A DNA stretch of 64,000 bases from assembly GCF_001677955.1 (NCBI RefSeq), contig NZ_LELA01000020.1:1-64000 (forward strand). Reading direction: 5' to 3'. A model generated the notes under the pieces. The model had not been told where the DNA came from. It saw only the letters and a program-made list of their open reading frames with translations, and did no database searches. Position numbers and translations under genes: made by a program. Of the stretch, positions 48,999 through 58,516 are shown piece by piece; within the stretch, counting starts at the first letter, position 1, and each line of letters begins with the position of its first letter. This DNA comes from Chryseobacterium sp. BGARF1. GTDB taxonomy: Bacteria > Bacteroidota > Bacteroidia > Flavobacteriales > Weeksellaceae.

Positions 48999-49838
48999 AT
49001 GAAATTAATAAAAGAGATCAACATCGTTCTTAAAAATCCAGAAACCAAAGATTTCCTTGCTGATGTATTTTATCCTGAAACCAATGAGAAACTGCCGTTG
49101 GTTATTTTCGTTCATGGATATAAAGGCTACAAAGATTGGGGTGCTTGGAATATAATGGCAGAAAAGTTTGCAGAAGCAGGCTTTTTCTTTGTTAAATTTA
49201 ATTTTTCGCATAATGGAACTACCGTTGAAAACCCTGAAAATTTTGCTGATTTGGAAGCTTTTGGAAATAACAATTATTCAAAAGAATTGTCGGATTTAGG
49301 ATGTGTTATCGATCATTTTATCAAAGATTCAAAAGTCGATAAGCAAAAAGTTGTTTTGATCGGTCACAGTCGAGGAGGAGGGACCTCTATTATTAAAACC
49401 TATGAAGACGAAAGAATTAACGTCCTGATCACTTTAGCAAGCGTAGATACTTTAGAGAGATTTCCTACAAAAGAAAACTTTGAAAAATGGAAAGAGAATG
49501 GAGTTTATTATGTTGAAAATGGAAGGACAAAACAGCAAATGCCTCATTATTTTCAGTTTTTTGAAAACTTTAAAAATGATGAATATCGTTTTGATGTAGA
49601 ACGCTCAATGGAAATGGCAAAAGCTCAGGTTTTAATTATTCATGGTACTTCAGACGAAAGCGTAAATGTGAAAAATGCAGAACATCTTCATATTCTAAAT
49701 CCAACTTCAGAATTGTATCTCGTTGAAAATGAAAATCACACTTTTGGAGCTAAAGAACCTTGGGAAGATGATGCGCTACCAAAAGGATTGAACGAGGTTG
49801 TTGAAAAGTCGATTGAATTTATCAAGCAAAATATTTGA
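48999..49838 (+). CDS. Alpha/beta hydrolase (dienelactone hydrolase-like)
   Basis: 279 residues without a signal peptide. HGYKGYKDWGAWN near residue 40 forms the oxyanion region, GHSRGGG near 122 contains the nucleophilic Ser, IIHGTSDESV near 213 the acid and NENHTFG near 245 the catalytic His. Soluble serine hydrolase for an unknown ester or amide. Divergent from the T9SS cargo gene. Confidence 0.85.
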   Translation: MKLIKEINIVLKNPETKDFLADVFYPETNEKLPLVIFVHGYKGYKDWGAWNIMAEKFAEAGFFFVKFNFSHNGTTVENPENFADLEAFGNNNYSKELSDLGCVIDHFIKDSKVDKQKVVLIGHSRGGGTSIIKTYEDERINVLITLASVDTLERFPTKENFEKWKENGVYYVENGRTKQQMPHYFQFFENFKNDEYRFDVERSMEMAKAQVLIIHGTSDESVNVKNAEHLHILNPTSELYLVENENHTFGAKEPWEDDALPKGLNEVVEKSIEFIKQNI

Positions 49839-49918
49839 TTTTATTGTTAAATATTATTTTTGGTGCTATTAATTTTCATACTTTAGTGAAACATTAATGC
49901 CATTAAATAAAAGTTTTT

Positions 49919-50128
49919 ATGAAAAAATCAAACTTAAAAAAATTAAGCAGAGAAGCTCAGAAAAATATTTCTGGAGGAGGCTTGGAATCAAAAGGATGTG
50001 TTGCAACAGGTTGTTATAAATATTATTTTAGTGATGGAGGTGACAGGTGTCTTGCTCCATCATGCTTTGCTCCTGACTTTGGTACAATAGTTACTGGTTC
50101 TGATGGACGTAGCCAATGTTGTTATTAA
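49919..50128 (+). CDS. Bacteriocin-like precursor peptide with Gly-Gly leader
   Basis: 69 residues. The leader MKKSNLKKLSREAQKNISGG (1-20) is followed by a Gly/Cys/Tyr-rich core containing GCVATGC near 26-32, two Cys-containing PSC/RC motifs and a terminal QCCY. This leader type recurs in Chryseobacterium proteins labelled bacteriocin-like. By analogy, a peptidase-containing ABC transporter would cut after the Gly-Gly. None is encoded nearby. Six cysteines in the core suggest disulfide or other post-translational bonds. Activity is inference. Confidence 0.8.
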   Translation: MKKSNLKKLSREAQKNISGGGLESKGCVATGCYKYYFSDGGDRCLAPSCFAPDFGTIVTGSDGRSQCCY

Positions 50129-50145
50129 ATATTCGATTTAAAAAT

Positions 50146-50180
50146 AAAAAGGAGTGAAAATTTTCACTCCTTTTTATTTT
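50146..50180. terminator. Bidirectional terminator after the leader-peptide gene
   Basis: Perfect palindrome AAAAAGGAGTGAAAA / TTTTCACTCCTTTTT. Serves both the precursor peptide gene (+) and the flavin reductase gene (-). Confidence 0.88.
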
Positions 50181-50196
50181 AATTTCAACTTGAAAT

Positions 50197-51018
50197 TTAC
50201 TTAACTAGAATTTTCCAGGCTTCTTCAATTTTACTATCCAATAATAATTTCTGAGCTTCCAGGTGAATGTTTTCGTCATTATGACAACTTTCAGAAGGTA
50301 AAACTTCTACGTTGGCCAACATTCCTAAGTCATTTCCTGTAAAGACTTTGCTGAGTTTTATAGCATTTGGAAGTAAATCAAAACCAATTCCTTTCGTTAC
50401 TAAAGGTTTTGGAACTTCAAAAAGATTATTCTCGTTATTTCTAGAATACCAGTTTCCACCAAGTCTAGCGACCATATCCAGTTTTTTCTGATCCAGATTT
50501 CCTTCTTCATTCAGATATTCTTCTCTGATATGAATTTTCTGAACTTCACAAATTACTAAATTTCCAGCGCCTCCTTGATCGCCTAAAGGTTTTACTTCTA
50601 AAACTTTACATTCAAAATTAACAGGACATTCTTCAATTAATTTAGGTTTAACCAAATCAGCATCTTTCATGGTTAAACCAGACTTGATAAATTCGTTCAC
50701 TCCGTCACCATATTCTGTCGAAGCCAAAGAAATCTGCTGTACAATTGGAAAATTAACGGTTCCAATCACTACTTCAGAAGTTTCTAAAACATTTTCTAAA
50801 GTATGCTTTGTCGTATTGTCACGAACTCTTCTCGAAGGTGAAAAAATCAAGATTGGAGGAACGGTACTGAACATATTAAAGAAACTGAACGGCGATAAAT
50901 TGATCTCTCCATTTTTATCAACCGTAGAAGCCAATGCGATTGGACGTGGCGAAACGGCAGTCTGCATTATCGTTTGTAGTTGTACGGGAGTTATTTCGGA
51001 TGGGATTACTGTTTTCAT
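50197..51018 (-). CDS. Flavin reductase family protein (flavoredoxin-like)
   Basis: 273 residues. The FMN-binding split barrel shows SPRPIALASTVDKNGEINLSPFSFFNMF near residue 27, FSPSRRVRDNTTKHTLEN near 70 and a C-terminal alpha-helical tail. Uses NAD(P)H and FMN; the partner oxygenase is unknown. It is next to the tyrosine-degradation genes and may belong with them. Soluble; no signal peptide. Confidence 0.88.
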   Translation of the reverse strand: MKTVIPSEITPVQLQTIMQTAVSPRPIALASTVDKNGEINLSPFSFFNMFSTVPPILIFSPSRRVRDNTTKHTLENVLETSEVVIGTVNFPIVQQISLASTEYGDGVNEFIKSGLTMKDADLVKPKLIEECPVNFECKVLEVKPLGDQGGAGNLVICEVQKIHIREEYLNEEGNLDQKKLDMVARLGGNWYSRNNENNLFEVPKPLVTKGIGFDLLPNAIKLSKVFTGNDLGMLANVEVLPSESCHNDENIHLEAQKLLLDSKIEEAWKILVK

Positions 51019-51112
51019 TTAGATAAAATTGATTTGACACATAAGGCACATGAGTTTTTAGTTTAATTGAAAATATTTTAGAACACATGAGTTTGAAAAT
51101 CAAAGATTTTCA

Positions 51113-51523
51113 TTATGGGAGTATTTCAAAATGTTTACTTACAAAGGTTTCAGTACCTTCGTGATATAAATTATACACATTAAAATTTACTAATATAGAT
51201 TTTGGAACTTTCAAGAGATTCATGTAATTCATTGTTTGAGCTTTGTGAATTTTATGGATTTCTTCGACAGATTTAATCTCTAAAATGATAATATCTTCAA
51301 TTAGAAAATCACATTTTACTTTACAGTCAATATGACGCTCTTTATATGTTAAAGGAATTTCTAGTTCACTTCTGTATTTTAGTCCTAGCAAATCAAATTC
51401 TCTTTCTAAACATTTATGATAAACATCTTCATATAAACCGGGACCAACAATTTTATGAACTTCAATGCAAGCTCCTATTATTTTGTAAGTAAGCTCGTTG
51501 ATATATTTCTTTGTTAGTTCCAT
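51113..51523 (-). CDS. GxxExxY protein
   Basis: 136 residues with the eponymous signature near residue 27 (GLYEDVY). Other conserved spots are CLEREF near 39, VKCDFLIEDIIILEIKSVEEI near 68 and QTMNYMNLLK near 96. This family has a PD-(D/E)xK nuclease-like core (D...ExK around 75-83) but no proven activity. Often found singly in accessory DNA. Soluble. Confidence 0.88.
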   Translation of the reverse strand: MELTKKYINELTYKIIGACIEVHKIVGPGLYEDVYHKCLEREFDLLGLKYRSELEIPLTYKERHIDCKVKCDFLIEDIIILEIKSVEEIHKIHKAQTMNYMNLLKVPKSILVNFNVYNLYHEGTETFVSKHFEILP

Positions 51524-51645
51524 ATCAGTATTGCATGAAATTATTAAAAATCTTTGATTTTTAAACTTATGTGATCTATAATATGCAAGATATTATAAAA
51601 CTTCTCTGTGACTAATGTTTTAAAATTTTAAGTGTTTAACTTCGT

Positions 51646-52893
51646 TTATTTAGTAGGAATAATTTTACCAGCAACCTCACCAAAACCAACTCTTACACCG
51701 TCTTTTTCAGCCCAAGCTTTCATCGTTACAGTGTCGTTATCGTCGATGAATTTTCTTTCCTGCCCATTGCTTAGTTGAATTGGGTTTTGCCCTCTCCAAG
51801 TTAATTCTAGCATAGAACCGAAAGATTTAGGATCACTTCCTGAAATAGTTCCACTTGCATATAGATCACCAACTTCAACGTTACAACCATTTACCGTGTG
51901 ATGAGCCAATTGTTGCGTCATGTTCCAGTACATGTGTTTGTAATTGCTTTCAGAAATTAGGTTTTCTTCACCATTTTCAGGCTGTAAATAAACTTCTAAA
52001 TTGATATCGTAATTTTTGTCTCCTTCAAATTTTAAATAATCTAAAACTTCAGGATCTTGTGTTGGAGAAGTAGTTTTGAATGGATCTAAAGCTTCCAGAG
52101 TTACAACCCATGGAGAAACTGATGAACCGAAATTTTTTGCCAAAAATGGTCCCAAAGGAACATATTCCCAAGATTGGATATCTCTTGCAGACCAGTCGTT
52201 GAAAACGACCATTCCGAAAATAGCGTCTTCGGCATCTTTTGTAGAGATGCTTTCTCCCATTTCGGTGTTTTTGTTGACAATAAATGCCATTTCCAATTCA
52301 AAATCCAATTGTTTGCAAGGTCCGAAAACCGGCTTGTCTGCATCTGCTGGTTTCATCTGACCTTTTGGACGGTTAATTTCAGTTCCTGAAACTACAATTG
52401 ATGAAGCTCTTCCGTGATAGCCTACCGGTAAATGTTTCCAGTTTGGAAGTAGTGCATTTTCAGGATCTCTGAACATTTTCCCAACATTGGTTGCGTGCTC
52501 GATGCTGCTGTAGAAATCAGTGTAATTTGGAATGTGAATAGGCATCATCATTTTTACCTGATCTATATCGTAAAATGCTTCTTCGATTGTTTTTTCATCC
52601 TTAGATAAAATAGAACCCTCAAGCAATAATTCCTGTATTTTAAGACGTACCGCATTGGTAACAGGTTTTCCAAGCTCGATAAATTCATTTAAAGTATAAG
52701 CTTCAAAAATATTATCATCAAGATCTTTAATTCCTTCAAAAAATCCAAGATCGTACAAAGTTGCAAGATCAATAATCTGATCTCCGATTCTTGTGGCGCA
52801 TCCTATGAATTCTTTATCGAAAACCGCTACTCCGAAAGGAATGTTATGAATGGAAAAGTCTGAATTAGATGAATATTCTACAAATGATTTCAT
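51646..52893 (-). CDS. fahA: Fumarylacetoacetase
   Basis: Last step of tyrosine degradation: fumarylacetoacetate to fumarate and acetoacetate. 415 residues, close to the human enzyme. An N-terminal SH3-like region (1-110) precedes the catalytic domain: DFYSSIEHATNVGKMFR near 126 (metal-binding Asp and catalytic His), VGYHGRASSIVVSG near 155, metal site around ELEMAFIV near 196 and NDWSARDIQSWE near 229. In the same neighbourhood as hppD and hmgA, though separated from hppD by one small secreted-protein gene. Cytoplasmic. Confidence 0.95.
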   Translation of the reverse strand: MKSFVEYSSNSDFSIHNIPFGVAVFDKEFIGCATRIGDQIIDLATLYDLGFFEGIKDLDDNIFEAYTLNEFIELGKPVTNAVRLKIQELLLEGSILSKDEKTIEEAFYDIDQVKMMMPIHIPNYTDFYSSIEHATNVGKMFRDPENALLPNWKHLPVGYHGRASSIVVSGTEINRPKGQMKPADADKPVFGPCKQLDFELEMAFIVNKNTEMGESISTKDAEDAIFGMVVFNDWSARDIQSWEYVPLGPFLAKNFGSSVSPWVVTLEALDPFKTTSPTQDPEVLDYLKFEGDKNYDINLEVYLQPENGEENLISESNYKHMYWNMTQQLAHHTVNGCNVEVGDLYASGTISGSDPKSFGSMLELTWRGQNPIQLSNGQERKFIDDNDTVTMKAWAEKDGVRVGFGEVAGKIIPTK

Positions 52894-52938
52894 AATTTTT
52901 GTAATTTAATTTAGATTAGAATAAGACCGATGTTGATC

Positions 52939-53418
52939 TTATTTTTTAGCTTTGATCTTCGCTTTAGAAAAAGATGCTTCATCGATCCATCTGTCTTTGT
53001 TGTTGACGTCGATGAGGTAGAGAATGTCATCCTGTTTTGTAAGCAACAGTGTTTTGGTCACCGGGATCGGGACTTTTTTATTTTCAAGAAGGTCAGCTCT
53101 CAGCGAAATAATATTTTTTCTGCTTCTCACAATGTCACCAGAAAATACATTAGAGGTACTTTCGTTGGTTGACTTATCGTCAAACATTTCAACGTATGTT
53201 GCATTTTTTCCTTTAATGACGATGAAATTTCTTTCGGTGTGGTCGGCGAAATCTTTGATCAAAACAAATTTTTTACCGTCAATATCAACATCGGTCAAAT
53301 TTTGATTAATGCCTTTTCTTTCCTCCAATTTTGTGAGTATAGCATCCAAAGATCCGTATTGAGCGTTGGCAAAAAAAATAGTTCCGATAAGTAGTAGTCC
53401 GCTGAAAAATTTAATCAT
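52939..53418 (-). CDS. Hypothetical exported protein
   Basis: 159 residues with a signal peptide (MIKFFSGLLLIGTIFFANAQ). The mature part is Asp/Lys-rich with no motif that I recognise and no cysteine. Located between fahA and hppD on the same strand, 45 nt upstream of fahA, so it may be co-transcribed with fahA. Its role in tyrosine breakdown, if any, is unknown. Confidence 0.72.
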   Translation of the reverse strand: MIKFFSGLLLIGTIFFANAQYGSLDAILTKLEERKGINQNLTDVDIDGKKFVLIKDFADHTERNFIVIKGKNATYVEMFDDKSTNESTSNVFSGDIVRSRKNIISLRADLLENKKVPIPVTKTLLLTKQDDILYLIDVNNKDRWIDEASFSKAKIKAKK

Positions 53419-53433
53419 AATACTGTGCTTTAT

Positions 53434-53470
53434 AAAAAAGTTTTGTCAAGATCTGCATCCTGACAAAACT
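53434..53470 (-). terminator. Terminator of hppD
   Basis: On the minus strand AGTTTTGTCAGG / CTTGACAAAACT stem followed by a T-run (53439-53434). Confidence 0.88.
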
Positions 53471-53487
53471 CTGTTTATTATTTTAGC

Positions 53488-54618
53488 TTAAAGATTTCCT
53501 CTTTTTTCTTGCTCTCTTTCTAATGCTTCGAATAATGCTTTGAAGTTACCTGCACCAAAACTTTGTGCACCGTGTCTTTCAATAATTTCGAAGAATAGAG
53601 TAGGGCGGTCTTCTACCGGTTTTGTGAAGATCTGAAGTAAATATCCTTCTTCGTCATGATCAATAAGAATCCCTAAAGACTGAAGTTTTTTAAGATCTTC
53701 GTCGATATGGCCTACTCTTTCAGGAACCAATTCGTAGTAAGCTTCCGGTGGAGCAGAAAGGAATTCTACACCACGTTTTTTCAATTCAGTTACGGTATGA
53801 ATAATATCTTTTGTTGCAACAGCGATGTGTTGTACCCCTTCACCTTCGTAGAAATCAAGATATTCTTCTACCTGAGATTTCTTTTTACCTTCTGCAGGTT
53901 CATTGATCGGGAATTTTGCGAAACCGTTTCCGTTAGACATTACTTTAGACATCAATGCAGAATATTCTGTATTGATCTGCTTGTCGTCAAAAGAAAGGAT
54001 GTTTACAAACCCCATTACTTTTTCATACCATTCTACAGTAGGAATCATTCTGTCCCAATCTACGTTCCCTACACAGTGGTCAACGTATAATAGACCTGCT
54101 TCTTCAGGGGTGTAATCGCTTTCCCATTTTTGGTAACCAGGCATGAAAGGACCTGTATAATTTTTTCTTTCGATAAACATGTGAATAGTTTCTCCGTACG
54201 TGTAAATTCCGGACATTCTTACTTCACCATGCTCATCAGTAAGAGTTACTGGCTCTAAATATGGCTTTCCACCTCTTTTTGTAGTTTCTTCGAAAGCTGA
54301 ATATGCATCATCTACCCAAAGTGCCAAAATTTTAACACCATCACCGTGTTTTTTTACATGCTCATTGATTGGAGAGTCAGATTTTAAACCTGTTGTAAGG
54401 ATCAATCTGATCTTTCCTTGCTGTAGAACATAAGATGCACGATCTCTTACTCCAGTTTCAGGCCCTGCATAAGCAACAGACTGAAAACCAAATGCAGTTT
54501 TATAATAATGAGCCGCTTGCTTAGCGTTTCCTACATAAAATTCAATGTAATCTGTACCGTTAATTGGCAAAAAGTTCTCTGCCTGAGCAATTTTTTCGGC
54601 AAATGTAAGTGTTGACAT
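53488..54618 (-). CDS. hppD: 4-hydroxyphenylpyruvate dioxygenase
   Basis: Converts 4-hydroxyphenylpyruvate to homogentisate with O2 and Fe(II). 376 residues of two vicinal-oxygen-chelate domains. Fe ligands are the His in YVDHCVGN near 180, the His in GVQHIAVAT near 260 and the Glu in LFFEIIERHG near 345. GFGAGNFKALFEALE near the C-terminus is the expected gating helix. It is part of the homogentisate route with hmgA and fahA in this segment. Soluble. Confidence 0.96.
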   Translation of the reverse strand: MSTLTFAEKIAQAENFLPINGTDYIEFYVGNAKQAAHYYKTAFGFQSVAYAGPETGVRDRASYVLQQGKIRLILTTGLKSDSPINEHVKKHGDGVKILALWVDDAYSAFEETTKRGGKPYLEPVTLTDEHGEVRMSGIYTYGETIHMFIERKNYTGPFMPGYQKWESDYTPEEAGLLYVDHCVGNVDWDRMIPTVEWYEKVMGFVNILSFDDKQINTEYSALMSKVMSNGNGFAKFPINEPAEGKKKSQVEEYLDFYEGEGVQHIAVATKDIIHTVTELKKRGVEFLSAPPEAYYELVPERVGHIDEDLKKLQSLGILIDHDEEGYLLQIFTKPVEDRPTLFFEIIERHGAQSFGAGNFKALFEALEREQEKRGNL

Positions 54619-54823
54619 ATTTTCTATTTTTACTTTTATTTAATGGTTTGCAAATTACAAAATTCCTGTAAATAATTAAAAACAAAATCGTTATGCAACC
54701 GATTGTCTTATTTTTAATTAAAATTAAAGTTTGTTTAAGTATGGATAAGTTTATTGTTGTTTTGTTATTTATTCTACATTTGTTAAAGATACAACATGCA
54801 GAAAATAAAATTATTTCAAAAAA

Positions 54824-54853
54824 GGAAGCCGTAATTATTTACGGCTTTTATTT
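54824..54853. terminator. Bidirectional terminator
   Basis: AAGCCGTAA / TTACGGCTT stem with T-rich sequence on both sides (TTTTATTTTTT on plus; CCTTTTTT on minus). Probably ends the gene at 54848-55630. Confidence 0.8.
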
Positions 54854-55630
54854 TTTATTATTTAATCTTCCTGCGTCTGGGTTGTAATTATCCCATATTT
54901 TCCACACATTATCTATTTTGCGAATAAAATAAATTTGAGTGTTGAGCTGATTCACAAAGTGCTCTTCCCCTGTTTCTCCGACTTTGAAGAGGAGATTCCA
55001 AAATTCTTGGGTCTCAAGGATCTTTTTATCAGGCTCATCTGTTACAATATTTACATCAAATATTTCAAAATTTGAACGGTTGTTTTTAGTGACAAGTTCA
55101 AACTGTCTTTCACAAAGTTCTTTACTGAAAGCTGAGGCTCTCTCAAGAAAAGGTGAATTGTCAAATACCAATTCTTTGAATAGGTCTATTTTTAATACAG
55201 GGAAATTTTTATATAAATTGAAAACTGTGGCACAATACTGATAAACGATATCACTTGAGAAAACATCACTGATCACCTTTTCTTCGAGTATTTGATTTTC
55301 CTTAATATCATGAATGTATGAGTTGAGGTCTTTAAAGCCTAAAAAAATACATATTTTATCAAGTGTCTTTAAAAAACGTAGATCATTGTGTGTTTTATCT
55401 TGATAATCGCTTTCAAAAAAACGCTGTAAAGTAATGTGCGAAATTGTATTTCCGAGCTCAAACCGTTTATCGTTTTTGAGTTCTTCAGACGAAGCTAATT
55501 CTTCTTTAATGATCTCTGAAAGAATGATATAATGACTCCTTTTCCATTCATTTACTGTTCCTAAAACTGAATCTTGAATTTTCGGATGTTTTGCAACTTT
55601 TTCTTTTATAGAATTATAAATCGTCTTCAT
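54848..55630 (-). CDS. Hypothetical protein with possible NTF2-like C-terminus
   Basis: 260 residues from the ATG giving MKTIYNSIKEKV; a longer start upstream uses a rare codon. The first ~120 residues are helical (KFEL... followed by SHITLQRFFESDYQ), reminiscent of helical regulatory modules in Bacteroidota. The last ~90 residues (EFWNLLFKVGETGEEHFVN then TQIYFIRKIDNVWKIWD) look like a SnoaL/NTF2-type fold. No signal peptide, so cytoplasmic. I do not recognise the family. It sits between the hppD and CoA-transferase genes, on the same strand. Confidence 0.65.
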   Translation of the reverse strand: MKTIYNSIKEKVAKHPKIQDSVLGTVNEWKRSHYIILSEIIKEELASSEELKNDKRFELGNTISHITLQRFFESDYQDKTHNDLRFLKTLDKICIFLGFKDLNSYIHDIKENQILEEKVISDVFSSDIVYQYCATVFNLYKNFPVLKIDLFKELVFDNSPFLERASAFSKELCERQFELVTKNNRSNFEIFDVNIVTDEPDKKILETQEFWNLLFKVGETGEEHFVNQLNTQIYFIRKIDNVWKIWDNYNPDAGRLNNKK

Positions 55631-55748
55631 TTGCGTACTATTTATATATAACAAAAAGTTTTTGGCAAAACGATTGCCAAAAACTTCATGGTTATTTTAC
55701 CTAAATGTAAGAACTTTTTTAATTTAAAAAGCTATATTTTTTATTTTT

Positions 55749-57023
55749 TTAGTGTTTAAACCTCTCATAAGCTGCTCTTTCCAGCATTTCTCGATCATCA
55801 GGATGTGCAATACTGATGAGTTCCTGAGCTCTCTGGCGAAGATTTTTTCCATATAAATAAACGCTTCCGTATTCTGTTACAACCCAATGAATATGACCTC
55901 TTGTTGTGACAACTCCGGCTCCCTGTTTTAGGAAAGGTACAATTCTGGAAATTCCTTTTTTGGTTCTTGAAGTGATGGCGATGATCGGTTTTCCGTCTTC
56001 GCTTAAAGCAGCGCCTCTCATGAAATCCATTTGTCCGCCGATTCCGCTGTACTGCATTGTTCCGATAGAATCAGCACAAACCTGTCCGGTTAAATCAATT
56101 TCAATAGCAGAATTAATTGCAACCATTTTTTTGTTTCTCATGATATTGATCGGAAAATTCACCGCACTTACATCATTGAACGCGAAAACGGTATTGTCGT
56201 CTACGTAATCGTACAATTTTTTTGTTCCGAAACAGAAACTTGTAATGGTTTTATTATTGTGATAACCTTTGTATTTATTGTTAATAACGTCGTTTTGAAT
56301 TAAATCAATCACTCCGTCGCTCAGCATTTCGGTGTGTACACCAAGGTCTTTATGATTTCCTAAACATTTTAAAACGGCATCCGGAATGGTTCCGATTCCC
56401 ATTTGAAGAGTCGATCTATCATCAATCAATTCAGCAACGTTTTTCCCAACCAGCATTTCGTCAGGACCTACTTTGGCACCGTAATCAACAGTTGGAAGTT
56501 CTTCTTCGTGCCAAACCAGTTTATGAATTTTGCTGATGTGGATCATTCCGTCGCCGTGCGTTCTCGGCATCAAAGGATTGACGATGGCGACAATGGTTTG
56601 AGCGGTATCAACTGCGGCTCTTGCAACATCCACAGACGTTCCCAATGTACAAAAACCATGCTTGTCGGGCGGAGAAACTGTAATAAATGCTACATCAAGC
56701 GGTAAAATGTTTTTTCTGAAAAGAATCGGAATTTCACTTAAAAAAACCGGGACAAAATCTCCTCTGTCAGAATTCACTGCATCTCTTACAGGTGTGGAAA
56801 CAAACAAAGAATTGACGAAAAATTTATCTTTGTATTCAGGTTTGGCAACTTCCACATTTCCCTGTTGGGTAATAGAAACAATTTCTACATTATCAACACG
56901 GTGCGACTGTCTTGCTAATTCGTCAATTAAATGATTCGGGGTACATGCACTTCCATGAAAGAATACACGGTTTCCGCTTTTTACAGTATATACAGCTTCT
57001 TCTGCACTAATATAATTGTACAT
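55749..57023 (-). CDS. Acetyl-CoA hydrolase/transferase family protein
   Basis: 424 residues. The N-terminal domain has GNRVFFHGSACTPNHLIDELA near residue 17, and the C-terminal domain contains GIGTIPDAV near 216, AINSAIEIDLTGQVCADSIG near 301 and SGIGGQMDFMRGA near 325. This matches 4-hydroxybutyrate/acetate CoA-transferases, which move CoA between acyl groups through a glutamyl-CoA intermediate. It may use acetoacetate or another acid; proximity to tyrosine breakdown, which yields acetoacetate, makes that possible. Soluble. Confidence 0.9.
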   Translation of the reverse strand: MYNYISAEEAVYTVKSGNRVFFHGSACTPNHLIDELARQSHRVDNVEIVSITQQGNVEVAKPEYKDKFFVNSLFVSTPVRDAVNSDRGDFVPVFLSEIPILFRKNILPLDVAFITVSPPDKHGFCTLGTSVDVARAAVDTAQTIVAIVNPLMPRTHGDGMIHISKIHKLVWHEEELPTVDYGAKVGPDEMLVGKNVAELIDDRSTLQMGIGTIPDAVLKCLGNHKDLGVHTEMLSDGVIDLIQNDVINNKYKGYHNNKTITSFCFGTKKLYDYVDDNTVFAFNDVSAVNFPINIMRNKKMVAINSAIEIDLTGQVCADSIGTMQYSGIGGQMDFMRGAALSEDGKPIIAITSRTKKGISRIVPFLKQGAGVVTTRGHIHWVVTEYGSVYLYGKNLRQRAQELISIAHPDDREMLERAAYERFKH

Positions 57024-57145
57024 TTTCTAAAATTTTACAGTTATAAATCTAAGGTTTTCTTTGATTCCTTAAAGTTACTTCATATTGTTTGTACGGAAAA
57101 TAAATAATAGAAAATATTTATCATGTTTTGGTGAAAGCTGGTTAA

Positions 57146-57176
57146 AAATAAAGGACTGAATGTATAAATTCAGTCC
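57146..57176 (-). terminator. Terminator of hmgA
   Basis: GGACTGAAT / ATTCAGTCC stem; on the minus strand followed by TTTATTTTT. Confidence 0.75.
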
Positions 57177-57230
57177 TCAAATATTTTTTATAACAAGTTT
57201 AGAGCTAAAAGCTAATTGCCAAAAGCTGTA

Positions 57231-58418
57231 TTATTCCTGCGAACGGTCTTCCAAGCTATGGTCTTCGTCTTCCAACCAAGAAGTTTTGTACGACGGGTCT
57301 TCTACTTTCATCGCTTCTTCAGTAATTTTCAGAGGACGGAAAGGGTCTACCATCACTGCGTATTCTTCGGTGAATTTTTTACCGATACTTCTTTCCATTG
57401 CTCCAGGATGAGGTCCGTGAACAATACCTCCCGGATGAAGGGTGAAATCCATTAGATCGATATGATTACGGCTCATGAAATCACCTTCTGTGTAGAATAA
57501 AACTTCGTCAGAATCTATATTCGAGTGGTTGTAAGGTGCAGGAATTGCCAATGGATGATAGTCATACATTCTTGCACAGAACGAACAAACTACAAAATTA
57601 TGTGCCTCAAAAGTCTGGTGAACTGGTGGCGGTTGGTGGATTCTTCCTGTAATTGGTTCGAAGTTTTTGATATTAAATTTATAAGGATAAAAATAACCGT
57701 CCCAACCTACAACATCGAATGGATGCGTTGCATAAATGAAATCGGTAATTTGGTTTTCTTTTTTTACTTTAATTAAAAACTCTCCTTTTTCATCTTTAGG
57801 TTCAACAAAAGTAGGAGCGATGATGTCTCTTTCGCAGAACGGAGAATGCTCCAAAAGTTGTCCAAACTCGTTTCTGTATCTTTTTGGCGTGTAAATCGGT
57901 GAGTGACTTTCGACAACGAAAAATACAGTGTCTTCAGAATTTAATTCAACTTGATAAATCGTTCCCCTCGGAATAATCAGATAATCGCCAAAAGAGAATT
58001 CAAGATTTCCTACAAAAGTTTTCAAAATTCCGCTTCCGTTATGAACGTACAAAAGCTCATCACATTCAGCATTTTTGTAGAAATAATCCATTGATTTTCT
58101 CGGTTTTGCCAATCCCATTTTCAGGTCATTGTTCACCAAAAGAAACTTTCGGCTGTCCATAAAATCGTCTTCAGGAGTTACATTCATTCCTTTAAACATT
58201 CTTGGAGTTACGTTTTTGTCTACGGCAATTTTCGGAGTCACATCTTTCGGTTCGCCAATCGATTTGATTTGAGTAGGGCGATGAACGTGATACAGCAAAG
58301 AAGAAATTCCATGAAAACCTTCCGTTCCGAAAAGCTGTTCGTAGTAGAATTTATCTTCAGGAGATTTGAAAATTGTATGCCTTTTTTGAGGGATATTTCC
58401 CGACTGATGGTATCTCAT
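57231..58418 (-). CDS. hmgA: Homogentisate 1,2-dioxygenase
   Basis: Ring-opening step of tyrosine degradation, giving maleylacetoacetate. 395 residues of a cupin-type enzyme with early HQSGNIPQKRHT, a LIIPRGTIYQ motif near 150, and the metal-binding C-terminal region ARMYDYHPLAIPAPYNHSN near 280 followed by HPGGIVHGPHPGAMERS near 332. Shorter than the eukaryotic enzyme but the usual size in Bacteroidota. The maleylacetoacetate isomerase gene is not in this window. Divergent from the TonB receptor gene. Confidence 0.93.
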   Translation of the reverse strand: MRYHQSGNIPQKRHTIFKSPEDKFYYEQLFGTEGFHGISSLLYHVHRPTQIKSIGEPKDVTPKIAVDKNVTPRMFKGMNVTPEDDFMDSRKFLLVNNDLKMGLAKPRKSMDYFYKNAECDELLYVHNGSGILKTFVGNLEFSFGDYLIIPRGTIYQVELNSEDTVFFVVESHSPIYTPKRYRNEFGQLLEHSPFCERDIIAPTFVEPKDEKGEFLIKVKKENQITDFIYATHPFDVVGWDGYFYPYKFNIKNFEPITGRIHQPPPVHQTFEAHNFVVCSFCARMYDYHPLAIPAPYNHSNIDSDEVLFYTEGDFMSRNHIDLMDFTLHPGGIVHGPHPGAMERSIGKKFTEEYAVMVDPFRPLKITEEAMKVEDPSYKTSWLEDEDHSLEDRSQE

Positions 58419-58516
58419 TTTACTTTTATATGTTGAATCTCAAATTTAATATTTTTTAATGAATTGAAATTTAAAAACAAATTTTATTTAAGTTTTGCCG
58501 TTCTAAAAATAAATGT

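Noticed and set aside
54693..54887. 64-codon hydrophobic ORF upstream of the terminator at 54.83 kb
   Set aside because: It reads through the terminator stem and into the convergent gene; the hydrophobicity comes from T-rich sequence.
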